A stretch of DNA of 64,000 nt, from NCBI GenBank assembly GCA_030323885.1, contig CM059194.1, forward strand, positions 25,857,363 to 25,921,362. Reading direction: 5' to 3'. The notes beneath the pieces were generated by a model. The model was not told the origin of the DNA and ran no database searches. It saw only the letters and a list, made by a program, of their open reading frames with translations. Below are positions 45,420 through 55,700 of this stretch, one piece after another (positions within the stretch are counted from its first letter, which is position 1; each line of letters starts with the position of its first letter). A program made the translations under genes and the position numbers. Source of the stretch: Branchipolynoe longqiensis (taxonomy: Eukaryota > Annelida > Polychaeta > Phyllodocida > Polynoidae).

Positions 45420-45575
45420 GTGGGGCGGGGCGGGACGGGACGGGGCGGGGCGGGGCGAGGCGAGGCGGGGCGGGGCGGGGCGGGGCGGGGCGGGCCGGAG
45501 TGGGGCGGGGCGGGGCGGGGCGGGGCGGGGCGGGGCGGGGCGGGGTAGGGCGGGGCGGGGCGAGGCGAGGCGAGT
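45420..45575. repeat. (GGGGC)n array
   Basis: About 30 units of CGGGG with GACGG, GAGGC variants. Each unit has a G-tract of four, so G-quadruplex potential is high on the plus strand. Confidence 0.95.
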
Positions 45576-45632
45576 GGCTGGACGTCCCCCTGGACGCGGC
45601 GTGTCAACAGTCGGCGTTCGTCCGCCGCGCAC

Positions 45633-45645
45633 TGCCCCCTGGTGG
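45633..45645 (-). promoter_or_regulatory. CTCF-like motif
   Basis: On the minus strand CCACCAGGGGGCA, the same 13 bases as at 31445, extended to CCCACCAGGGGGCAGTGCG. The flanks (45590-45720) are CpG-rich. Confidence 0.5.
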
Positions 45646-45732
45646 GCAATGTTGACGGCGGCAGACTAAGCACACACGGACCGGCGTGGACGAGCCAGTG
45701 TGGCCGACGCAGAGTCGGTGCCCCGGAATTAA

Positions 45733-46062
45733 TTAAAGCTGCATAGTCCGATGAAATATCAAATTTTCAAAACCAATCCAATTATCTAGATTTGATTTTT
45801 ACATATCTAACTTAGATACTGATGCACTTATTAAGCATTTGTTTCTGCGTAGAAGGCAATACTGAGTCAATTTAACAGAACCTGTTACTGCAAAAGTCCA
45901 TGGTGTCAGAGTTTTGGCAAATATGCCAAAACTAATTTTCCATGTTTGCACTCAAAATATCTCAAAAGTTTACCATTTAAAATAAAAGTAACTTTGAACT
46001 AATATATAGTAGGTACTAGTGATCGATCTAATATATTTATCTCAGAAAAAATACAGAAATTC
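45733..46062 (+). mobile_element. M1, right end lost
   Basis: Starts TTAAAGCTGCATAGTCCGAT and stops after CTCAGAAAAAATACAGAAAT. Confidence 0.85.
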
Positions 46063-46249
46063 CAAGTTGTGGAGGCACTGGTTTCAGAGGGCAGAGTTTA
46101 TTTAGAGTTGATGTGTAGATTAATAGTAGATCATGTGTAGTCTACCGACTATAGAGGTGTAGAGTTGATGAACTGGAAGAGAATGCGCAAAACCAAGACG
46201 GTGGCCACTGGCAGGAGCGTTTTGTCAACAACAACAACAACAAAATAAT

Positions 46250-46252
<3 letters not shown>

Positions 46253-46282
<30 letters not shown>
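46253..46282. repeat. (GA)n microsatellite
   Basis: About 15 perfect GA units. Confidence 0.97.
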
Positions 46283-46286
<4 letters not shown>

Positions 46287-46948
46287 GCATGTAGTAGACC
46301 GTAGTGTCGAAAACTCAAGTCTAAAATGTATAAACTCTGCCAGCTTAAGCTTAAGCGGCCCCCTAAGCCCCCTGCCGAAATTAGGAGCACACATCGTTAA
46401 AGGTCTAGCTACGCCCTTGACTGGTTGCTCTTGATTTAACTTTTAATCTATTAATTTATGTAATTTAGTCAAATAAAGTTCTTCACTTCAAAAGTAGTGG
46501 GCTATGATAGAAATAAGTATTGGAACAATATTCTCTAGCATGTTAAATTGCAAATCATATGGCTATGTCCAGGGACGCTTGAGAATAATTTGTGCTGGAC
46601 TTGTTTTGGTGAAATGATTTACAACACTAGAGTAAATTACCTTGACGTGAATACAGTTGGTACAAGATGCGGTATTTCATGTATAAAGAAATTGTGTAAA
46701 TACCTATATACCGGTACCACTTGTGGCACTGCCAAATGATATATATCTGAATCAAATTAATTTTCCACCACTAAAAAGAAAAAACACCCAGAACCCGCGA
46801 GCTTTGATTAACAGGCTGGCCATCAGCTTGTTTGTTTCACATATAGATGCACACATTTGCTCGGGAGGAGACTATCACTATAATTATGTTAGAATATTTC
46901 CTTTTTCACCAGTCACACTTTATTCCATTTTTATCGCCCAGTCTCCGT
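46283..46948. other. Unassigned spacer
   Basis: No gene supported; short open frames have no recognisable content. Confidence 0.4.
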
Positions 46949-47395
46949 GGGCGTGATCGATTTACACGACCCGGGCGATTCGGATTACCCGAGTTGCTAG
47001 AATTTCAAATCGAACGCCGCAAGTGGAGTTGACAAAAAACATGTGCCGTGTGCAAAATGACACGACCCCAGTAACCCACCTCTTAGCTGGGGTTTGCTAG
47101 GAACAATAACGTCACATTTGTGCTGGTACGGTCCTGCAGGATAATAGCAACCAGTACCAGTCCTACATGTTTTTTTTTGGTAATAACACAGATTAATGAA
47201 ATGGAAATATAACTAAACTATGCAATCATAAAATACTTTAAATCCTATTTTGCTGTAGTTATATTGGTTATTAAAAAAAAAAAAAAGTTTTGGATTAAGC
47301 CATCATTTTTTCCACCCCGAGCATGAAGAAGCATATTCGATTATTCGACCCGAGTCTGTAGGATGTACGCATGCGCCAAAAAGTGACTCGGGTGA
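46949..47395. mobile_element. M4 copy 2, right end replaced by minisatellite
   Basis: GGGCGTGATCGATTTACACG start and the M4 interior (CCAGTAACCCACCTCTTAGC, GGATGTACGCATGCGCC). It breaks off at GACTCGGGTGA, exactly where the GT-rich array begins. Confidence 0.82.
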
Positions 47396-48300
47396 GGGTT
47401 TAGGGGTGTGGTGAGGGTTTAGAGGTGTGGTGGGGGTGTAGGTGTAGGTGTGTGGTGGTGTGTAGCTGTGTGGTGGGGGTGCAGCTGTGTGGTGGGGGTT
47501 TAGGAATGTGGTGGGGTGTAGGTGTATCGTATGTGTTTGGTGGTGTAGGTGTGTGGTGTGTGTGTGGTGGGGTGTAGGTGTGTGGTGGGGGTATAGGTGT
47601 GTGGTGACAGCTTAGATGTGTGATGGGGTGTAGGTGTGTGGTGTGTGTGTGTGGTGTAGGTGTGTGGTGGGGGGGTGTGTGTGGTGGGGGTGTAGGTGTG
47701 TGGTGAAGGTTTAGGTGTGTGGTGGGGGTGAAAGTGTGGTGGGTGTAGGTGTGTGGTGGGGTGTAGCTGTGTGGTCGGGGTGTACGTGTGGTGGGGGTTT
47801 AGGGATGTGGTGGAGTGAAGGTGTGTGGTTGGTGGTGTAGGTGTGTGGTGTGTGGGTGTGGTGGGGTGTAGGTGTGTGTTTGGTGGTGTAGGTGTGTGAT
47901 GTGTGTGTGGTGGGGTGTAGGTGTGTTGTTGTGGTGTAGGTGTGTGGTGGGGTTGTAGGTGTGTGGTGAGGGTTTAGGGATGTGGTGGGGGTGTAGGTGT
48001 GTGGTGTGTGTGTGGTGAGGTGTAGGTGTGTGTGTGGTGGGGTGTAGGCGTGTGGGTGGGGTGTAGGTCTGTGGTGAGGGTTTAGGTGTGTGGTGGGTGG
48101 TAGGTGTGTGGTGGGGCTTTAGGGATGCTAAAGATTGTGAGGTGCCACTCTGCAAGACAACCTTACACCTCCACCACAAACCACCTACACCCCCACCACA
48201 CACAGCGTCAACCCCCACCACACACACCTACACCCCCACCACATCCCTAAGCCCCCACCACACACCCCTAAATCCTCATGCACCCCCACCACACACACCA
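47396..48300. repeat. GTGTGGTGGGGTGTAG minisatellite with inverted end
   Basis: Units of 17-20 bp, GGTGTAGGTGTGTGGTGGG, fill 47396-48120 with the G-rich strand on top. After 40 bases of other sequence, 48162-48290 carries the same words inverted (CCACCTACACCCCCACCACA). Confidence 0.92.
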
Positions 48301-48880
48301 AAATTCTCACACTTGATAGTAGAAGGAACTGCTTCTATTCAACAAAAGCATTACAGAGACCGGCATCGTGCGCCATCTGACGAGAGACTCATGCAAACTG
48401 AAAGGTCCTCATTGATTACGCCCAGTGATACTTGTTACACCGTTTACATTCCAGTCTGTTGCGCCACCTATCACTATCCAAATGCATCAGAATTGTTTTG
48501 GCTCACTCACTCTTGGTGGCGCCACCTAATGGTTGTTGAATCGGGTTCGTTTTGTCGGTTTTGCTGTAGTACTTCCGGCATAACAAAGTGTGGCCGTGTC
48601 CTTCGGTGTGGTGTGTTTTCGTGTTATCTAATCTTACCTAAATTAGTTATTCCCGTAGCCCCACACTGTTCGACTATTCTCTGGGGTGAAGGTGCGTACT
48701 CTATATAAGCGTGAGTACGGCTTGTCTTGATAGTATGCCAATACCGACTACTGAACGTTGTGTTGGATATCTCCGACTCAAAAAAATCTCGTTGAAATAG
48801 CTCAATTCGTTGAAGTTAATCCAACTTCATAAATCATAAAAATGATGAAGTGATAAACTCATTATCATATAGTCTTATTA
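48301..48880. other. Spacer with promoter-like features
   Basis: Low in repeats. Contains GGTGGCGCCACC (48521), ACTTCCGG (48571) and a TATA-like CTCTATATAAGCG (48698). No gene is recognised on either side, so promoter activity is a guess. Confidence 0.3.
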
Positions 48881-49669
48881 TAGATAAAAGATTCACCTCA
48901 TATTTATACCCCTGTCACACTAAGACGTAGCAGGCCAGCGAGTGGGCAATGTAAAAATCACTTTTTACAGTGTGATGACGTAATTCGTAATGTGAGTCGA
49001 CATCAGGCCCGCGAGTGAGCAGCATCAGTCTAACGACAGTCCAGCGTGCTCGGCGTAAGGATAGCGAGCGCTCAAATTGAGCATAACGGATGCCTTTATA
49101 TACTCTAAGGCAAAACCTTTGCGCCACGTTCACACCATGTTCGCTTATGTTCGCTTATGTTCGAAGAACATTGGCACGCGTTACATACGTTACGCGCGCG
49201 CCAGCCATTCATCAACTACGTCAAGACATGTTGGACTTATGTTAGACTAACGTTAGACACACTTCAGAGACACGTTAGATCTACGTTGAGATACGTTAAC
49301 ACCACATTGTCAGCGTGCGGACTGCAGATTCCTCCAGTCCAGGCTCTCCTCAGTCTACTGTAAGTCGACATAGCTCAACGTAGATCGCCGTAGCTCCAAC
49401 AAACATCTCACGTATCTCAACGTAAGCCTAACATGAGCGCAACATAAGCCCAACATAACCCAATGTAACGACCTTACATTGAGCTACGTAGAAAGTTTTG
49501 GGTATGTCCAAAACCTTGACGTGTGTCACCGTATCTCGACATAGGCTTAATGAACAAGTAACATATCTCGACGTAATGGCCAAATTTCACCTACATCGGG
49601 TTACGCTACCGCGTTACATCATAATGTGACAGGGGTATTACAGTCGAAATGCAGGGTGAATCTTTTATT
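48881..49669. mobile_element. M6 copy split by W5
   Basis: TAGATAAAAGATTCACCTCA and GCAGGGTGAATCTTTTATTC are the inverted ends. Without W5 the element would be only about 55 bp, like the copy at 50347. Confidence 0.78.
48907..49637. mobile_element. W5: Harbinger-like MITE with ACGTTAGAC/ACGTAACA words and TTA duplication
   Basis: Ends TACCCCTGTCACACTAAGAC and CATAATGTGACAGGGGTA; TTA at 48904-48906 and 49638-49640. The interior is built from ACGTTAGA, CTCAACGTA, CATAAGCCCAACAT and GTTCGCTTAT words. Confidence 0.88.
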
Positions 49670-50346
49670 CAATTATCATATGATTATGAGTCTACATCAT
49701 CAGTAGGCCTCCAAACTGAATTTTTCTTTTCCCAAAGTTAATTTGCAAATGGTACTGTTAGAATGTTCTTATCATTCTGATTACAAATATATATAATGAT
49801 GGGAAATTGGTCTATTAGTCCCTGAGTTATGAATTTAAATTATTTTATTTTTGCCCTTAATTTTACACACATTTCTCATGATTCTGCAAATGCTTAAATC
49901 CTGTTGAGGCTGCCTGTGGAAGGCAAATTACATTTTAATCACACCAGTATTCTTTGTATCTATAATGTGATTACATTATCTTTAAGCTATATCCACGTGT
50001 AAAAAATTTGATTGCTCTAATTAACATACCCATCCGATGGTTAAGTCCAAACCGCTGAGTGTGAGTGCTAAATGGTGGTTAACAATCTACACAGATTTGT
50101 TTGCGACCGTTCCAAAGTTTTCAAACCTCAATTTGTCAAATTGATCACACCTGAAGTTGGCCTAAGGGGTCCAAAACTAAAGCTAGTGATCTCTACTTTA
50201 CTGCGAAAGTAGTTATTTTTAGCTCTGATGCACTCACTCGCAGCACACAATGTTCAAGGAGGGGTAGCATGCTGAGAGCAAGTCTCCTATTTTTTTCAAT
50301 GGCCAGTCAGCATCAGCAACCAGTCCTATGTTTGGAGTACCTACTA
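49670..50346. other. AT-rich spacer
   Basis: No gene or recognised repeat. Confidence 0.4.
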
Positions 50347-50401
50347 CTAGATAAAGGATTCACCCCGTACTTGCAGTAGTACGCGGTGAATCTTTTATCT
50401 A
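50347..50401. mobile_element. M6 minimal palindrome, 55 bp
   Basis: CTAGATAAAGGATTCACCCC and GCGGTGAATCTTTTATCTA enclose only GTACTTGCAGTAGTAC. An M1 right terminus (ACTATGCAGCTTTAA) lies further on at 50498-50513. Confidence 0.7.
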
Positions 50402-50737
50402 CATCAGACCAGTACATGTAATTTATTATGTAATATCATATATAGATAAGTGTTTTGAATTAGAAAATTTGATGCTTTCATTCAAGTCATTGGACTATCA
50501 CTATGCAGCTTTAAACTAACATCGTCGTCATGGGTATGGGCCCAAACAATGATTAGTAATCTCGTAGACCGTAGTGCCACTTCAGATACCAAATGCATTT
50601 TAATTTGAATCATGTCCTTACACGAAATATGTTGCACTTGAGTCAAAATACACACATGCCTGTTTAGATTTGTTAATTCTGCAGTATAAGCATTATACAA
50701 ATATTATTTAATATGGAACCCGTCGTGTAGTAACTTG

Positions 50738-50848
50738 TCTCGGCTAGATTCGAACCCGCGACCCTCACGGCGGCACGCCGGTTATGTGGGTACATCAGCC
50801 TGGCGCTTGGCCAGCTGCTTAAGCCGGGGGGGGGGGGGGGGGGGGGGG
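50738..50848 (-). mobile_element. tRNA-like SINE head remnant and G22 run
   Basis: On the minus strand a head with GCGGGTTCGAATCTAGCCG as B-box; the A-box region is CAGCTGGCCAAGCGCCAGG. Directly beside it at 50827-50848 is an uninterrupted run of about 22 G. Confidence 0.55.
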
Positions 50849-51059
50849 TTGGCGCGCTTTCTCAAGCGTCCAAGTTTTCCCCTTCCACTGGGCGCATTTG
50901 GTTCTGAACTCTATCTTTAAAAATGTTTGTGTTTAATAAACGGTAGGTTTTTTGGGCCAGCCAGAGTGTCTACTCAATCCAGCTACATATATGTCTCCTG
51001 TTGTATTAACGTGTAATAACTAAATAATAAAATAAATAAATATATATATTATTTTGGTA

Positions 51060-52045
51060 CATTAGTTGATTAAGCAAGGGAACCTTTCAATTGTTGACCA
51101 TTGGTTTTCCTAATTATACTGCTCCTTGCCCCATCATATTAATACTAATACTGATCCATGTACCAGGCTAGGTAGCGACAAGCTAGATAAAAGATTCACC
51201 CTGTAGGCCTAGCCATAGCAGAGAGCGTGTATAGATGAGAGGGACAACTCTCATACTAGACCGTGTAACAGCTGTCGACTGTGGTGCTCCAAGTGGTGGT
51301 TGTTGAACAGTGCTGTATGCCTACTGGCAAACTCAAGGCATTGTCAATGGTCGTGTGCAATCTTCATACAGAAAAAGTGAAATATCTCTAAAACCACACC
51401 ACCTAGAAACAAATCGCTTGGTACACATATAGAAAACATGTTTACCAAAAAGAGTATATTAAATTTATACGGTTAGGGTTCTGGATTTCTATTAATTCTG
51501 AATAAAACTGACTTTTGCACTGCTCATACCGGCAAACTCAATGCATTGTCAATGGCAGTGAGCAATCTTCATACAGAATAAGTGAAATATCTCTAAAACC
51601 AGTTTGGATCGATGAAGTCAATAAAGCAAATCCGCCATGTTTGAATGAACTGGTTAACCACGTGACTACCTCAGCCAATGAAAATGACCTAGATTGGACT
51701 ATTACCCAGGATCCTCTCAACTACGTCCCAATGACCCTCATGTGGATATGTGGACTCTGTCGATTCAAACTTTAAAATTCATTTATCTATTGGATTTAAT
51801 CTACTATATCAGTTCAAAAGTTGGACATAAAATAGTATGTGAAGATTACATTTTGTTTCTTAAATTAAGAGTTGATGTGCATATTTCATTTACCCAGCAT
51901 TTCTTCACTTTTTCTAATGGGTTTTTCTTCACCCCTACTGAAATACTGGGTGAATCTTTTATCTAGCCACTGGCATACATTTTATGTCATTGGTTTGACT
52001 TTACCAGGGCTTGAACCTTAGGGATTCGAATCCCATGACCTACCG
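51060..52045 (-). mobile_element. SINE-B split by M6
   Basis: Right-to-left: head and B-box (GGGATTCGAATCCC near 52020) lie at 51970-52045, the core and tail 2 at 51060-51182 (GGCTAGGTAGCGACAAG). The M6 element separates them. Confidence 0.8.
51183..51966. mobile_element. M6 long copy carrying a tandem M5 unit
   Basis: Terminal repeats CTAGATAAAAGATTCACCC and GGGTGAATCTTTTATCTAG are perfect over 19 bp. Inside, the M5 unit (CAAACTCAAGGCATTGTC) starts at 51327 and again at 51531, period 204. An open frame at 51515-51775 has no recognisable product. Confidence 0.85.
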
Positions 52046-52417
52046 AGGGTAGGACAGTAACTCTTTTTTCCCCAATTGGGAACGTGACTGAATTTTCTAC
52101 TTGGCCGAGTGCCAAAACTACTTGCCAAAGCCCAAGTTAGCCAATTGAAAGTGAAATCTTCTCCTCCAGATCAGAAAAATAACGTCTTGCCCATTCGGGC
52201 AGGTCACCAAGAACTTCACAACCGAGTAAACAAGGTGCCCCGGGCAACCGGGCAGTCCTTATTGTCCTACCCTTCTTGAGTATCAAAAGACAAGGCGAGT
52301 GCTAAACTCATTCAGCTGCTCTGTCTGGTTAATATTCTGACCAGGTCAGTCTAATTATTTGACCTAACTTATTAATTGTTCAATACTTTCTCATCATTTT
52401 TCTTTTTGTTGTTGCAG
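52046..52417. other. Upstream region or 5' intron of MRPL36
   Basis: Ends in a long pyrimidine tract and TTGTTGTTGCAG at 52406-52417, a strong 3' splice site just 18 bases before the start codon. A non-coding 5' exon further upstream is likely but I cannot place it. Confidence 0.5.
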
Positions 52418-52435
52418 AAGTGAACAGGAATCATC

Positions 52436-55061
52436 ATGCTGTTCCGCCTGATTCAGACAGCCGCTTCCAGCCTTCATGTCATGTGGCGACTTCCGGCTAC
52501 AACATGCCGAACACTAATCACCACCAATGGTAGTCTCACCCATCAGCTAACAGGTATTGATGTTGGTATGTATGTTGAATGTCAGAAATGCTGGATTTGT
52601 GATAAGGTAGCTAGTGCCTTGATTTTCATGTAACCTTTCCTGTGATATAAATAAGCCAAATTTTCACTTGTCCGTGTGATTTCTTTTCTTCTTTTTTTTA
52701 ATACTTGTCTGTCTGAATTTTCACTTTTCCGCAATACATACCTTTATTGTCTGGGTTAACCTCCATGGTCATGGGGAACAAATCTACACAAGTAAAACTA
52801 CACAAATATCAGGAATAATGTAAATTACATTTTAATGACTTCACACTGGCATGGTAAATTATGTCACGCCGAGTCACTGACCAAAATTACGTCACACTGA
52901 GTTTCAGCCCAAAATCTTCACTTGTCCAGTGCAAAAGCTCAAACCATATTCTGCTTGTCCGTGTCCACTCTCACTTGGTGCGGACAATCCTTATTTCGAA
53001 TGCTGCTGTCTGTGGTGTTTAGTGAACGTGTTAGGATAAAAATAAACTGATAATTCAAGGGTATACATGCTAGGTATTGTCGTGAGGGTGATGAAAATGG
53101 GAAATACTGCGCCTAGAGCGGGACTCGAACCCACATCTCTTTGCATTCCGGGCCAGTGTGCTAACCATTACACCACCTAGGCTCCCTGATATCAACACAC
53201 TCCCCACGCCTACCTGTCTATGTGGTTACTTGCCTGAGAGGTCAGTGCAGACCACTACACTCGTCCCCCTGGAATTGTAAGTCTTGTAATGCTTACAATT
53301 ACATACATACAGGCAATGCACTAACACATACCTACACAGGGTAGGTTCAACAACCATACAGCGCAAAGCTTGTACAGGATCCTGGTCACGGCACCAGTGT
53401 CGTGAGGGTGATGAAAATGGGAAATACTGCGCCTAGAGCGGGACTCGAACCCACATCTCTTTGCATTCCGGGCCAGTGTGCTAACCATTACACCACCTAG
53501 GCTCCCTGATATCAACACACTCCACACGCCTACCTGTCTATGTGGTTACTTGCCTGAGAGGTCAGTGCAGACCACTACAGTATGATACATACAGGAGGTA
53601 AACTTTAAACAAAAAAATAATGACCACTATCACAACAAGGTGAAGGCAGTTGGGGAAAGTAATTATAGATAACCAAACAACTATCGAATTGTAGAACTAA
53701 TAAAGTCACAGAGCGTTGGGGGATGTGGGAGAATGCTTACAAGAACAGAGAAAGAATGCATGCCGTAGATAGCTACACAACAACTGAAAGGGAAATCACA
53801 AGACGATCACTGTCTAGCGGCGGAAATTAGTAATTTGTAAAAGTGATCTGTGTGTTCTTAAAACTGCATCATGCAATAAAAGCAGCAAATTTTCAAAACC
53901 AATTCACTTACAAAGATTTGGTCTTGCATATCCAACTCGATACTGGTTCACCCATTAAACATCTATTGCAGTTTGCTGATCCCGTTCTATGCCAACAAAT
54001 AAAAAAAACAAAAAAAAACGAGTCCAGCTTTTTAGTGTGCTCACCAACATTAATTTGGCATGTTTTCATTGAATATAATGCAACAGATTATATAAATATT
54101 AATTATCGAATTAACCCGTTAGTGCCTATGTTAGGCCTCTCACAGTTGGTTGAGTGCCCGGGGCATGTATGGTTTGCATACAGGTAAGCAAACCCCTCGC
54201 ACGCAGCTCACGTGTGAACGTGACACTGACTGATGTCCCCATTCGCCACGAAACTTTGCTCAAATGAATAAAAACGGTAGGCTGATATTGTTTGGCGAGC
54301 CAAAGTCATTGTTCTCAACCATCATTTATCATCTTATCTTTTACTGTGATTCATATAATATGTCAATTGTCTTCAAAGTTAACCTTTTAAAATAAAAGAC
54401 ACTTCAAGCTAAGGCCAAATAACAAAAATATGATCATCCCTGCTCATGCGTGAAAAATCGCCAGGCCCTGATTTTTTTTAACTGTTAAAAAGGCATCGAC
54501 CTAGGAGCAATTCAACTTCTGTATCAATTTTTAAGTCATTGGTTAGACTCGGATGATTCAAACCCAGGAGTTTTGAATCCCACGACCTACCAGAACGAGA
54601 GGCGGATGCTCAACTCATTCAGCCATCGCGTCTGGTTATGTATTACGCCTATGTCAAAAATAAAAATAAAAACCGCCCACCCAACCCTGATTTGTATTTC
54701 AAAAGGACGATCACCAATTTTTTTTAATATTTGGCCTAACGTAGAGTAGATTATAAACAACAAAATATGACAGAAACTCAAAACCGTCGGATTATGCACC
54801 TTTAGGTCTTTGTGGTAACGAGTCACATTGTCTTCCCCTGCAGCCATGACTTCGCTGTGGCCACAGGGATCGTTGCTGGCGCCGACTTCCGGTATGAGTG
54901 CGCAGGTGCGGGCCTACAAGGCGCCTTCTGCTGTTCACAAGCGCTGTCCCGCCTGCTACTTCGTTAAGCGCAAAGGCCGGTTGTTCGTTGAATGCAAGCT
55001 GAAGCCCCGTCACAAACAAATGCAGCGAATGTCGAAGAGAAAGTTATACAGTGAAAACTGA
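52436..55061 (+). CDS. MRPL36: Mitochondrial ribosomal protein bL36m, join(52436..52553,54844..55061)
   Basis: Encodes a zinc-binding protein of the large mitochondrial ribosomal subunit. Coding exon 1 gives 39 codons plus one base, donor CAG|GTATTG; exon 2 follows TTCCCCTGCAG. The joined frame is 111 residues, near the human length. Residues 1-40 are rich in Arg, Ser, Thr and Leu without acids, as in a mitochondrial targeting peptide ([11 protein letters not shown]...). The C-terminal domain carries the bL36 zinc set Cys74, Cys77, Cys90 and His96 ([19 protein letters not shown], then PRHKQMQ), with the same 13- and 6-residue spacings as bacterial L36. The start ATG at 52436 is the first in the exon. 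The 2290-bp intron is mostly transposon. An exon-2-only reading (ATG 54846) would lack the targeting peptide. Frame matching across the splice argues for a live gene. Confidence 0.93.
53087..53577 (-). mobile_element. SINE-C dimer in the MRPL36 intron
   Basis: Two nearly identical tRNA-like units (B-box GGGACTCGAACCC near 53120 and 53440), period 312. The 3' end is again at CACGACAATA on the minus strand. Confidence 0.9.
53858..54804 (+). mobile_element. M1 with inserted sequence
   Basis: TTAAAACTGCATCATGC start; ACTGGTTCACCCATTAAAC; TTAAAATAAAAGACACTTCAA; then after inserted sequence GAAACTCAAAACCGTCGGAT and ATGCACCTTTA. Contains extra material between 53960 and 54340 and the SINE-A head. 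Confidence 0.75.
54516..54637 (-). mobile_element. SINE-A/B head and core fragment
   Basis: Reverse: GTATCAATTTTTAAGTCATT, degraded B-box, CAGCCATCGCGTCTGG head end. Tail missing. Confidence 0.8.
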
Positions 55062-55150
55062 GCTAATCCATCAGAAAGAACCATCTATGACATGTATATA
55101 TATATCTATAAATAGTTCATTATGTGCAAAATTGTATCCAGTTGCATTTG

Positions 55151-55156
55151 AATAAA
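55151..55156 (+). terminator. Polyadenylation signal candidate of MRPL36
   Basis: AATAAA 90 bases after the stop codon; another AATAAA lies at 55198. Either could direct 3' end formation. Confidence 0.55.
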
Positions 55157-55412
55157 TAGGAATGAACAAGAAATGGATGTGCAAATCTCAGATTTAAAAA
55201 TAAAACACCACTACCCCACATGAATTGTTGCCACCACAACATGAAGCAGACCTTGTAAAGGAAATATTATTTGAAACTTTGCATTTCATATTAATTTTAG
55301 TGTGTATATTTAGGTGCGTTGGAACTTCCTATCAGTGATGTCTATGGAATGAACTAAATCATTTTATTTGCGATATATCAACATGGTAGTAGGTAGCACT
55401 TATTGTAATTAG

Positions 55413-55700
55413 TGGACGCGGTAGCCGAATCGGTGGAGCGCGGGGTTCCCGTGCAGAAGGTCAGGAGTTCTATTCCCGGTCGAGTCAAACCAATCACTTA
55501 CACAATTGATACTTGTCACTACCTATCCTTGGCGTTCATCATGTTGCTAGGACGTAAAACAACAACAAACAAACTCATCATTACTAGGATAAGACCTCCC
55601 AGTGGGGCAGCACTATGAAGTCGCCATGAGTGCACTGTCATAAGTCGCTACCAATTCTGATATGACCTTAGATTTAAGATTTTACCAGGATATAAATCTA
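55413..55700 (+). mobile_element. SINE-A, rearranged
   Basis: Head GGACGCGGTAGCCGAATCGG and core, then a misplaced 3' end (GTTGCTAGGACGTAAAACAA) in the middle, followed by more tail 1 (CCCAGTGGGGCAGCACTATG) and a normal end. Looks like two copies recombined. Confidence 0.8.

Larger units (their letters stand above)
52554..54843 (+). other. MRPL36 intron
   Basis: GT at 52554 and AG at 54842-54843, phase 1. Contains a SINE-C dimer and an M1 with a SINE-A in it; the M1 edge lies only about 40 bases from the acceptor. 52640-53080 has no recognised repeat. Confidence 0.85.

Noticed and set aside
51515..51775. 86-codon frame inside M6
   Set aside because: Starts within the tandem M5 unit, has no family likeness and lies wholly in a MITE.
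54828..55061. MRPL36 starting from TTG at 54828 or ATG at 54846
   Set aside because: The TTG lies in the intron's pyrimidine tract, and an exon-2-only protein would lack the targeting peptide, which exon 1 supplies in frame across consensus splice sites.
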